DNA of 64,000 bases, from positions 24,641,695 through 24,705,694 of the forward strand of contig NC_091143.1 in NCBI RefSeq assembly GCF_041381155.1. Reading direction: 5' to 3'. Every line of letters starts with the position of its first letter. Positions within the stretch are counted from its first letter, which is position 1. The stretch is from Argopecten irradians (lineage: Eukaryota > Mollusca > Bivalvia > Pectinida > Pectinidae). The notes under the pieces were generated by a model. It saw nothing but the letters and a program-made list of their open reading frames with translations. It ran no database searches and was not told the origin of the DNA. The position numbers and the translations under genes were made by a program. Below, in pieces: positions 26,683 through 39,500 of this stretch.

Positions 26683-26963
26683 TACCGTATTTGATTAATT
26701 TGATTGAATGAGTACACAAATAAATGTGGTGGTACCAAAGGTCTATACTCAAACAGTGTTAGAGGTACATACTGACATAGTTTTACATTACCTGTAATTT
26801 ATTGAAAGGGTAAAGTAGGCCTACATTATTAATCATTACAAAATAAATAAAATATAGATACCTGCACAGTTTTTCATAGTTTGCATTTGATTTAAGTAAA
26901 ATCTTGGCCTCAAATAGAGGGACATAGGGTGCTTATTAATTGGGTCAAATACACTATACGGTA
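26683..26963. mobile_element. MITE family 3, copy A
   Basis: It begins TACCGTATTTGATTAATTTG and ends GGGTCAAATACACTATACGGTA-like text. The right half (CCTCAAATAGAGGGACATAG, GTGCTTATTAATTGGGTCAA) matches family-3 copies at 34483 and 40081. This is the most diverged of the three. Confidence 0.55.
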
Positions 26964-27408
26964 TTTGGTTAAACGATTAACTTGCATATTAATATTGTAT
27001 CAAAATTATCAGTACATACAGCTGTAGGAATTATCAAAACCTCTTAATACAATTTAATGATTAACTTCAATTAGCTAAAACAATATGTACGCCTCCTGTA
27101 GGCACCAGAAATAAATACATAATTAATTTTATTATGTACAGTAAATTTACATTTTGTAAAAGAATGGGAAAATACATATTCTTGATGAGTGCCTCAGCAA
27201 TGAATGGAACCCAGCTAGCTCAGGTCTCTGGCGTGTAAACCCGTGGCTCAGACTGAGCCATTAAAAAGGGGTCAGCTGATGAAGATCTAGACAAGCCACA
27301 CTGACCCGTTCCTTTCCCACTTTAACTTTACTTCATATTTAAATTGCCTGTCAGCAGAGGGCATCTACTATTTTAGTTTATTTATTGATCTGAAATTTTG
27401 CTTTCAGA
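26964..27408. other. FIRRM upstream region
   Basis: No coding exon was seen. An acceptor-like TTTGCTTTCAG ends near 27408, directly upstream of the FIRRM start-codon exon, so a non-coding 5' exon may lie farther upstream. Confidence 0.4.
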
Positions 27409-27458
27409 GTAAGAATACAGAATGTCTTGGGTGATAGCAGGGCATTGAAGACCAAACT

Positions 27459-27548
27459 ATGTCTCAGACCACATTCCTGGAATCCGTTGTCAGCTGGAAT
27501 GAAGACCAATGCCAGCAGAACCTGGATGAGGCTTTGCCCAAACTTATT
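27459..27548 (+). CDS. FIRRM: FIRRM exon 1 (start codon)
   Basis: ATG at 27459 opens MSQTTFLESVVSWNEDQCQQ, which aligns with the human start MSQ...LEELSSWPEELC. Thirty codons end in phase 0 at ATT|GTATCC. Exon 2 (27848-27887, 40 nt) continues TYCHEAQLIQEQV and ends in phase 1 at G|GTATGT, matching the two-base start of exon 3. Confidence 0.88.
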
Positions 27549-30500
27549 GTATCCTTGTTGTAATGTGCAATCTTGTTCAACAAGTCTGGAAGGCTGTATA
27601 ACCGCAGTAGATACTTATAAAGGAATCAGCTCATAAAACTCGTGATAGATACATAATACTACTACCCATGTTCTCTAGTTTTATTTAAGAAAAAGAAAAA
27701 TGATAAAGCCAGAGAATGCTTTCGATAAACAAGTGTCTAATCTAAAAATACTTCTTCACTACAATTTAATATCAGATTTCACAAAGCATTGCTAATTTAT
27801 TAAAAGTTTCAGTGCAATATACAACAAAGCTTTAACATGTAAAACAGACCTACTGCCATGAAGCACAGCTGATACAGGAACAAGTTGGTATGTAGAAGCA
27901 GGTCATACAGTATTTGTATGTCTTAAGAAATGCTTAAAAATGGCTATTTATTAATTATATTATAACAGTAACTGAGCATATACAATACATGTAAGTTAAT
28001 GTATCTCATGCCAACTCTTTCACCAGGGTTTGTGCTGAATGTTCCATAAATTGTGCTCTTATATTTAGAGTGCCTATGATTAATATGGGGGTTTCGAGAT
28101 CCTAAAATAATGTGGGTTAAGTATAATTTACCGTCGATTAGTTCCACCATCTGGTGATTATGACATGATTTTTGTGACGTCATTATCATTGAAAGGTGGG
28201 ACTATTCGACGGCAAATCATACTTTGCCCCATGGTTTTGGGATTTCGAAACCCCCATATTGACATGGACTTTGAAAAAATGAATTGAGGTCCTTTTTGTT
28301 TTCTTCACTTAAAAATGTTACGGCATAAATGTAAACCCTCATTCACCCATGAGGACATATAATTGAACTCAAATTCAAAGTTTAAGAATTTTAGAGTTTT
28401 CATTCTTGTTTAAATGGGTAGGGTCAAAATATGTCGAATGTGTCATAATTTTGTATTCAATAAATAATGTTGCTATGAATTGACCTGCAATATGCATTGA
28501 CTGTTTTTTTTAAAATACTTCATTTGCAGGAATACTAAAAATCATTTGCCAGTCGTTCCTTCCCTGTGTTGATGTGCTGGTGTTGATGTGCTGGAGGCAG
28601 AGTGGCGAGTTTATAGTCAGATAGTTTCACAGGTTCAAACATTTCTTTAGTAAATGATATATATCTTAAAATGAAATTTTTTCCAAAGAAAAAATATCAT
28701 TTATGGGTATTTATTAATTATTACAATGATTTGTGGATTTATTTTTACCATTTGTAAAGGGACAATTCAGTGATGCTAATTCTGTTAAATAACCACAAAG
28801 CATTTTAATTAATACCGTTGAAATTCCAAATGGTATAGCAATACTTTTAAGCAGGTACAATATGTACGCTGTACCCACACCCAAGCCAATGTTAAACAAA
28901 TGTAATACATAACCAACGAGGAGTTGACAAAATTGTTTTTCAGAGAGGAGCATAAATTGTTTTTCAGAGAGGAGCATGCATCTAATAAGGTTATACACAC
29001 ACTACTGTAAGAACGATTTGAGTACGGTAGTTCTAGACAAAAGCTGCTTTACATTTCACCACAGTGGTCTTTTCTAGCATACCCCAGTAAAACCAACTAA
29101 TCTAACTTCCATTAGAACCGATATATAAGCATATTTTAATGTACTCTTAGACTGAATTGTCCCTTGAAAACTGATATAAATATTGATGACTAGAAAATAT
29201 ATTGGTATTGCCTTCCCAGAAGATCAGCATGTTGCAATCAAAGCTTGGCACTGTAACATTTTGAGAGTTCAATATATTGATACCACTGATTTAGCATAAC
29301 TTGATTTACTATAACTTTTAAAAATTAAAAATTGTAAATTATTGTGGGCAGATTTAAGTTTCATTTTTTTGGGATCAGCAAATTCAATATTTTGATATTT
29401 GTTGCAGCTGTGTGGCATCTTTGATCATATTCTAGAAACTGTGAAAGACTTGTTAGGACAAAACAAAGAGGATTTGGCCACAGCCCAGCAGGAAATTTTA
29501 ACTCACCTACAGGTAAGTTGTGGTTTTGTTGATTTTTCATAAATTTCTATAGAAATACCTTCTTTTTAATCATTAGTAGGGCTGTAACTATACATCTAAG
29601 TCATTATACAATATGTATCACGATACTCACCTATGATACGATACGTTTCGATATGGTTTTTTTAAGTGAGTGGCCATATTTTATGTGTTTCCTGACTAAC
29701 AACAGAGGTCTGACATGTGGGAAATATTTGTTTTTTGTTTGGTCTTGAGAAGACACTCGAAACCTGGAATTTTATCAAACAGGCTTTCGGAAAGATGTTA
29801 AGCGGACAATCTCTCTCAAATATACTACTGCGATAGCTATTCGCTAACTATTGTCAAACAAACCAATCATATTCCGGAAGTTGCGGGTAATACTAACTAT
29901 AAAGCAAGATTGAACTGAAGCATGTGCGAAATGTATCTTGAACTGAGCTAAAGCAACATATCGTGGTTTTCAGTGCACCACAGACAGTGTATCGTTACAG
30001 TCCTAATCAGTAGTGCATGCATAAACTTTAACATATGCTCCACCGCCGACAGAGCATAAATGATATCCATCATTTGAACAATAATTGGGTTTGAATCATA
30101 TACATGTATGCCTAATTAACACAAAAAATAACATGAAATACTTTACTTCGCCTTTGGTGCATGCGCAATCATTACTTCATTCCATATAAGATATAGTGCC
30201 ACGGAATTTTTTTCGGGATGCAATTAATTATTTTTCATATTTTAAACTTAAAGTAAAATTAGAAGCTCAAACCTTTCAATGGTGGTAATGGTGTAAAGTA
30301 AGTAACTTTTGTAACTGACAAAAATACTAAATCGTCTGCCCCTGTTTTTAATAGTGAAAAAACACCATTTGTCAGCGGTGGAGCATCTTTAACATTTTCT
30401 CAATGATTAAAAATTACAAGGGTTAATGTTAGAAAAATAGAAATTGTCAGGGGAAAAATCATTATCAGCAAATGACAGCAATATTCAACATCAATTTATA

Positions 30501-33500
30501 GTCTATTAAGTTAAAACAATCACTAAAAGTCTTTGCTATCTATTCAGTAATTTGTACAATACTATTTCAAGATCTCCATAAAGTTTCTATTCATTTAACA
30601 TTTATTGATCACTTGGTCCTGTGCTTTTTGCAGACTGATATACACTAAACTACAGTTGTTGTTTCATTTTTTCAGTTGCTTCTTGAAACTGTTGACTGCT
30701 GCGAGACCTGTGTGAAATTTTCCCAGAATTCTCAAGTGGCCCTGTCATGGAGCCATGTACACACACTTCCTGTTGGAACTTTCCATATCCTGAAGGGTAC
30801 ATACAGTCACTGCAAGGTAGGCCCTCCAAAAAATATAATGGTTTCATTCCACGTGACTTTCAACTACTGAAATGTGTTAGTCTTAATTTTTTACGGTGGC
30901 TGGTTTCTGCTATCTCACATTGTCGTATCACATGCCAGTGCAACAGAAATTGTCAAATTGCCACCTTGATTTTTGTCGCAAGCGAGAATGCAATAGGGTG
31001 ACAGTTCGACAAGGGGAGAATGAGAAGGTGCAAAAATGCAAGAATGTGGCGAAGCAAAACTGAAAACACAAGAAGGGGAGAGACAGACATATGATGTAAC
31101 AATTGCTAAGAAAATAATCAAAGACTGAGAATTCGAAGCTGTTTTGAATTATACAAGGAGTTCATTGACACCTGCATGGAGTCAAACTTATAAAACATTT
31201 CAGTTTTGCATATATTGATGGGAGACTTGTTTGCGGTGAAGTCTGATACTCTGGCAGGTCAGTTGTTTAGAATGGCCCTTCCTGACTTGTGTCTTCTAGT
31301 TTATGTTTTAATCAGCGTTAATAACACAATATTACTGATACTTAGATTCTACACCTGATTTGATTTTGACAGATTTAAAAGGTCAAAGGTCACACAAATG
31401 TAAAGATAGAAAACCTGACTCCTTACAAACGTTTCTTAATAATTAATTTTTAACTGAAAGGGAATACATACTCTTCCATATAAGTGGTGTCTTTAGTGCC
31501 AAAATGATTTTTTTTTCGTTGACAGGAGAGTACTGACATTTATGGTGACCATCTTACCAATGTGTCTGACCCACTATCATTATTGTTCAGGAAGGCCCAC
31601 AGCCTACAGGTGGTAAGTGTTAAATGGAATGAGGACCACTGTGGTTGAGTGGTAAAATATCCCAACATATTAACGATAAGCCCTCCATCTCAGCGTTTTG
31701 AGTTCAAATTCCATGTATGACTTTTATTAGACACTAACCGCAGGTTGATGGGTTTTTCCTCCGGGTACTTTGGCTTTCCTCCACATCCTAAACCTGGCAC
31801 ATCCTTGAATGACTCTGGCTGGCTGCTAATAGGATGTTAGTCCAATCAAACCAAAGTGTAGGGACAAGGTTTACATGTTTACAGTTGAACAGTGTTACTT
31901 CTTCACTGGTAATGGTAATAGGCTAGTAGTATGATGGGATAAGGGCTACCTATTTTGTAAAAATTAATGACCTTGACTTATTTTCAAGGTTGCATGGATT
32001 AAATTTGCTCTAAGCAGCTGGTCTAGTGTCTTATTATGCCAGTAGCATGTGAGAATCAAAGGATGATTTATTTTGTTTATATGACTGTAATCTACTTCAA
32101 AGTCATAGGAATAGGGTGACAGGTAATTTGTTGAACATACAATATGAAAGCATTAAAGGTGTATTGTAATTTAGAATTCTGTCGATTGACAGATCCATGC
32201 AGTCATGGGTGAGTTGTGACTGAGGTTTACAGTCCTTGGGGAATATATTGGACAATTTCATGTTGATGTTCAGAATTGCAGCTATACACTTCTCAATCAA
32301 AACCTGAAATTTCCTTAGAATATCAAAGAGAGCCAAACCTAACCAAGCTAAATTTAGTTTTAAGTACAAGTTATTGTAAAATACCTGTTGTAAGTACACC
32401 TGTTTACACCTGATTAACCCTTTATTGTACTTCCTTTGTTACAGGCATTCCTCACCCTACTTGATAAGATATCCATTGACAAAAACTCTATAGAAGAGGA
32501 TGCCAAGGATCTCTGTTACGGTAGATATAATATAACTTGTATAATCTTGATAAGATATCCATTGACAAAAACTCTATAGAAGAGGATGCCAAGGATCTCT
32601 GTTACGGTAGATATGATATAACTTGTATAATCTTGATAAGATATCCATTGACAAAAACTCTATAGAAGAGGATGCCAAGGATCTCTGTTACGGTAGATAT
32701 GATATAACTTGTATAATCTTGATAAGATATCCATTGACAAAAACTCTATAGAAGAGGATGCCAAGGATCTCTGTTACGGTAGATATAATATAACTTGTAT
32801 AATCTTGATAAGATATCCATTGACAAAAACTCTGTAAAAGAAGATGCCAAGGATCTCTGTTACGGTAGATATAATATAACTTGTATAATCTTGATAAGAT
32901 ATCCATTGACAAAAACTCTATAGAAGAGGATGCCAAGGATCTCTGTTACGGTAAATGTAATATAACTTGTATAATCTTGATAAGATATCCATTGACAAAA
33001 ACTCTATAGAAGAGGATGCCAAGGATCTCTGTTACGGTAGATATAATATAACTTGTATAATCTTGATAAGATATCCATTGACAAAAACTCTGTAGAAGAG
33101 GATGCCAAGGATCTCTGTTACGGTAGATATAATATAACTTGTATAATCTTGATAAGATATCCATTGACAAAAACTCTGTAGAAGAGGATGCCAAGGATCT
33201 CTGTTACGGTAGATATAATATAACTTGTATAATCTTGATAAGATATCCATTGACAAAAACTCTATAGAAGAGGATGCCAAGGATCTCTGTTACGGTAGAT
33301 ATAATATAACTTGTATAATCTTGATAAGATATCCATTGACAAAAGCTCTATAGAAGAGGATGCCAAGGATCTCTGTTACGGTAAATATGATATAACTTGT
33401 ATAATCTTGATAAGATATCCATTGACAAAAACTCTATAGAAGAGGATGCCAAGGATCTCTGTTACGGTAAATATAATATAACTTGTATAATCTTGATAAG

Positions 33501-36500
33501 ATATCCATTGACAAAAACTCTATAGAAGAGGATGCCAAGGATCTCTGTTACGGTAAATATAATATAACTTGTATAATCTTGGAATGTAAAGATTAACAAT
33601 TCAGTTTATAATGCTTAAGCCTTGTCTAATATTTACTGTTTGGAGCCAATAGGGGAAATTTTGCAAATTCTTTAATATACTTTTTGTGCTGTAGGAATGT
33701 GGGGAAAAAACAGAAGAAAATTAAATACACATTTATTGAATGTGTAACCATTCCCTCCACAGCAATTTTATAAAGGTTCTAATTGATATTAATTTGACCT
33801 TGGTACATTTCAGTGTGTAATGGTCTGTTTGAGGTGTGTCAGATCGTCACAGCCCTGGACATGAAACTCGTCGTCAACCTGTGGAAAGCTATATCTAGGT
33901 AGAGCTCTCATAAAATATAAATATATTTATTATTAGGGACCTTTTCTGCTTAGTGTCCAGCCACATGTGTATTACTTATTATGAGACTGCATTTAAATGA
34001 TTTATTTGTATAGAAGTCCAACCTAAACATCTCAGATATCAACATGAAGCTATTCAATGTGAATGGTAATTTGATTTAACCAGATTTTACAATTTTAACA
34101 GACAAATCTTTACCATTTCAACGACCATAACCATTAAAGGACTAACCTAAGTGATAAAAGAATTATGAATAAAAGCTTAATAAGAAGATAAATTGATCAT
34201 GTTACTGCTGTAATTGTTAAACTTTAACAGACATGCTGGTCAGAAGAAGGAGATACTGCGGGACAGACTGGAGGTGGATGGTCTACTGACCTACCTGTGT
34301 GGGGAGATCAGTACTGGGTACTCCTACTTATTCCAACTCCTTCCTCGTACAGATGATGATGGAATGGTAAATTTCCTATCTTCTTACAATCGATAACTAG
34401 AACAAAGATAGTGTTAGTAAATTAGAGGAAGTAAGGGCAGATAACATTGCAGGAGTTTGAAGGATTAATATATATATATATATACCATATTCAACCCAAT
34501 AAACACCTAGGGCGTTTAAAAAATTGAAGAATTGAAAAAATCATAAGGTGCTCAATAAGACAATATTAATGCAAACCTATACAGGTTTGGTTATAGTTTT
34601 GGTAATTAAGTTTGAGGCCTCAAAAGGGGGAGGGGCACTTATTTGGTCGAATACGGAAACAAAAATTACTGTTGGGACAGACAAGTTACAGCAGTCAGGT
34701 GAGTTGTGCATGCAACATTCATGGATCATGTCTTGATAACAAATGTATCTAGTATGTCAAGGCCTCACATAGTGTCAGAAAAAGGGCTGTAGCAAATATA
34801 ATAGAGGAGAGGAATGGGATACAGGACATCTTACCCAAAGAGTCAGGATGACCTATAGTCTTCACGTTTGGTCCGTCGTCGTGCGCTGTGCGTTAACTTT
34901 TCACATTTTGAACTTCTTCTCAAGTTCTACAGGTGCGATTTAGCTGAAACTTGCATGAAGTGATACTGACATGGTCCCGTCAAAGTGTTCTTATTTTTCG
35001 GGGTCGATCTGAAATCCAAGATGGCCGCCACAGCTGCCATCTAAAAAACACATTTTGAACTTCTTCTCAAGTTCTACCGGTGCGATTTGGCTGAAACTTG
35101 CATGAAATGATACTGACATGGTCCCGTCAAAGTGTTGTTATTTTTCAGGTTGATCCGAAATCCAGGATGGCCGCCAAAGCCGCAATCTTGAAAACATATT
35201 TTGAACTTCTTGTCAAGTTCTATACGTGCAATTTGGCTGAAACTTGCATGAAATAATCCTGACATGGTCCCAATAAAGTGTTGTTATTTTTTTGTCTTGA
35301 TCCAAAATCCAAGATGGCCGCGCCACAGCTGCCATCTTAAAAACACATTTTGAACTTCTTCTCAACTTCTACCGGTGAGATTTGGCTGAAACTTACATGA
35401 AATGATACTGGCATGGTCCCGTCAAAGTGTTCTTATTTTTCGGGTCGATCTGAAATCCAAGATGGCCGCCACAGCTGCCATCTTAAAAAACACATTTTGA
35501 ACTTCTTCTCAAGTTCTACCGGTGCGATTTGGCTGAAACTTGCATGAAATGATACTGACATGGTCCCGTCAAAGTGTTGTTATTTTTCAGGTTGATCCGA
35601 AATCCAGGATGGCCGCCAAAGCCACAATCTTGAAAACATATTTTGAACTTCTTGTCAAGTTCTATAAGTGCAATTTGGCTGAAACTTGCATGAAATGATA
35701 CTGACATGGTCCCAACAAAGTGTTGTTATTTTTGGGGTCAATCCGAAATCCAAGATGGCAGCCACAGCCGCCATCTTGAAAACACATTTTGAACTTCTTT
35801 TCAAGTTTGACCGGTACTATTTGGCTGAAACTTGCATGAAATGATCCTGACATGGTCCCAACAAAGTGTTGCTACATCTCACGTTGATCCCAAATCGAAG
35901 ATGGCTATCATGACACTATATCTAATATATATGATTTCCTATATGATTATTGCCAAGGTAGTCAGATGACTGTTAAGGCCCTTGGGCCTCTTGTTCTGCT
36001 TCTACATTTTGTGTATGTAACCAAACTCTGTTTCAAGCATTAGCAGAGAGATACTCAAACATTGCTCAATCACCAGCAAACAGGTAGCTCAACTGCTACA
36101 TTTAGAGCACTGCAGCTTGTGCTCAATGGGTCCTGGGTGGGTTTGGACTCCAGTACATATTGACTGTATCTTAAATTATTATTGCCAATACTATACTTAT
36201 TTCAGGTGCTGTCCCAGGGTGATGAGCGTGGTTTCCAGAAGTCTGTGAAGATTGTGGGATTTCAGATGAAGGTGCTGGTTATGATGGTTCGTGATTATAT
36301 ACACAGTCTCAATGAGGCTGCCACAGCAATCTATAGGCTCATTCTGCACCTTTTCAGGTAAATTTGCAATTAAGTGTACTTGTAGTCAAAATTTGAAGAA
36401 TTTTATAAAATTCATCATGTTTGCACTTCCCTTTCAAATATTTAAGATAAACCTTAAATTTATGGTTCAACCTATTCGTGTGTGAAATTATGATAGAACT

Positions 36501-39500
36501 GGTGGTTAAATGTTGCTTTGGACAAAGTATTAAAATCTGGATGTCTGTCAGGATTAATACCTTTTGAAAAAACTATTTTTACAAATGGTCAAACTGATTG
36601 TTTTGCTTATAACGAAACCACTCCTGGTCTTGCTTTATGAAGATTTCCTTCTTCACTGCAGATTTTCTTTTGTTTTTAATAATTTAAAAACGGTATCTGT
36701 TAACTGCTTTTCTCTCAGGTATATGCCACCAAATATACATGCCATACCGCTCCAGGATAACCACAGCCAGGAGATCCACAGACATCTTATCAACGCTGCG
36801 GAGCCTTTGGTAGCCAGCCTAGTGTGTAATCATACCTTCATGGAGAGTGTCACCCAAAGTAATCCAGGTACTTGTTCTGAACATAAAAACTATCAACCAA
36901 ATTTCTTTGGCAGCTACTAAATTTCGTGATTTCCATTTTATATTTTATATAAGTTGACGAAAATTAACATTAGCGGATTTCAAAATTGACTGGAATTTTA
37001 TATTATTGATGTAAATGATAATTCAGGGAGACAAACTTTCGCAAATTTACTTGGATCACAAAATTCGCATACAGTGAAATGCGTTTAAAGTATTGCTGAG
37101 TTATCTATGTACATTTATATATGCCCAACAAATTTATTTTTTTCTATTTTTATTTTCCCTAATATATTGTACTATTTATATATGCCAAACAGTTTCATTT
37201 TTTTCTATTTTTATATTCCCAATAGACTTAATGAATGAAGAAAAGTTTGCCCATCTACAGATATTGATGAGCGTGATGGACCACCTACCAAAATCTACAG
37301 GTAAGTTTATAATGTACCATGATATGACTTACTTACGGTACCAAAACTATACAGTTGCACTCCAAATAACCTGAGAGTTCTGACATATATAGCCACTTTG
37401 AAACACATTTTAGCTGCAATACTTGTGTCTGCCACATCCTGCCATGTCTTGTCTCATGTGTAATATAAAAATAGGGGTATGTGGTTCTCAAGTAGTTAAA
37501 ATGAATGATTTGGCTAGTTTTAACAATTATTTAATGAGTGCTGTAAATGGCTTTTAAAAAATGTGGTATCTGAATTTCTGAATTCAAGGAGTTTTTATCA
37601 CTGAGTGAGTCTGTTGATTGGTTGTTTAGATGATTGGTTGTTTTAGATGAGGAAAAGAGTTTTGATGTGAAAAAATAATCAGTTGAATTTTCTAACTCCA
37701 GAAGAGATAAAGAATTGGACCTTAGAGAAAGCAGATGATAATGATAGAGATGATCTTCTCACCTCTGTTTTCAAGGCAGCTCACCAGTGTAAGTATATAT
37801 AAAACTTCAAAAGATGAAATAATTCAAAATTGTACATTACTTCAAAAGATGAAATAATTCAAAATTGTACATGTTTTGATTGTTTTTTTGTTTTTGTTTT
37901 TTTTGTGTTTTTTTTCTCAATAAATGTCTGTTTGCACCTTACAGGTAACGTAGAGCTGTTGTTACCGGTGTTCATGCCTGCTCCTATGTGTGGTGGAGGG
38001 AAACAAGGGTGAGTATAATGGAAGTCTCAAAGTCAAAGTGATGTGTGTATTTGTTGGTAAATGACACTATCTCTTCCACTGTTGGGATTTACATGGATTC
38101 CCTGCTCAGTCTCTGCCACCCCTAACACACACCTTCACCTCCCCACTTTATCCTTGTGTTAGACGAGTCCCTATGATTAATTACACATTCCTGTTATAGA
38201 TGTGCGAGTCTGTATGAGTACCTTTGTACCCATAATTGTGGACTCGCTGTGATTATTTACACATTTTTTACAGATGTGTGAGTCTGTACGAGTACCTTTG
38301 TACCCATATTTGTGGACTCGTCGGAACTTATCCTGCTCACAGGTTTCTGGATTTGGTAAGCAGTGGCTTTTAAAACACAATTAGATTGCTTCTATCATCG
38401 TCAACACTCCACCCTTTAATAAGTAGGAGCAAAATTGAAGAAGACTGACCAATCACAAGTCTGCAGACACTTCCTTTGAAGATTACAGAGACAATCAAGC
38501 CTAAATTCAAAACCACACAGTAAACTACAGTGTAATGTTTTTCAAATCTTTTGATGTGCATTAAAGACCCAAACTGTTGTTGCACACAGAGTCTTCAGTT
38601 TTTGCTAGGACATATTCCAGGGAGAGCGACCCCTTAAGTATCGAGGAAGCAACTAATGCAGCATGCCAATATATATCTTTATTGGGGATTATCTGCATTA
38701 TGAATATGACTTATGTTTTCTTAATCTGTAGAAAATTGTAGCTTCACGGTTGTTTATATTTCAGGAATGTGTACTGATCCAGTGGTTGTTGTCTGGCAGT
38801 CCTGTGTGTGTTCCACTGGCTGCTGATGTCTGGTGCTTCATTGCCAGGTTAGACAACCATGTATAAATGCCATGGTATGAGAGTGAGCGAATGCATGTAG
38901 GGTTACTTTTGCAATTTGGCTGAAACTTGCATGAAATGATCCTGACATGGTCCCAACAATGTGTTGTTACATCTCTGGTTGATCCCAAATCGAACATGGC
39001 TACCATGACACTCTATGTAATTAAATTCCCATATAATATTATTGCTAAGGTAGTCAGATGACCGTTAAGGTGGGCCTCTTGTTTTTTCAAAAAAATATAT
39101 TATTATTATTAATTCTAAATTTTATAGTATTAGAACTGAACATGAGTACCTTTCTTCCAAATTTATCATAGAACTTGTTGTGTATTATAAACAAGCAACT
39201 TTGTTATCTTGAAAATGAAATAGATTAATCACACTAGCCATTATCTAAGCCTTGTTGTTGTCACACTAGCCATTAATCAAGCTTTGTTGAAATTTTTAAA
39301 TTTTCTGTTACAGGTATGGCAGTGCTGATTTGTGTTACAGCCACATCACTGTCCTTCTACAGCTCTGTCAAACGATCAGGGGAAACAACTCTGATTTTCA
39401 TATAGTTATCTCCCTTGTGTGTAGATTGTCCAAGTTCTTGTCCACAGAACACCAGGTAAAATGGAAACTTCGTTTTAACCAAACTTGGAAGTTTATACAA

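Noticed and set aside
27427-27636. ORF of 69 residues overlapping FIRRM exon 1
   Set aside because: It is in a different frame from the MSQTTFLES reading, which matches human FIRRM and joins exon 2 in phase.
31640-31720. Possible tRNA gene
   Set aside because: A- and B-box-like text is present but no cloverleaf forms, and the downstream SINE body and tail show it is a SINE head.
32688-33280. Three 82-residue minus-strand ORFs with near-identical sequence
   Set aside because: They are the 86-bp array translated on the wrong strand; the period is not a multiple of three and there is no gene context.
35074-35853. 63-residue minus-strand ORFs (FHASFSQIA..)
   Set aside because: Translated copies of the 147-bp unit of element E2.
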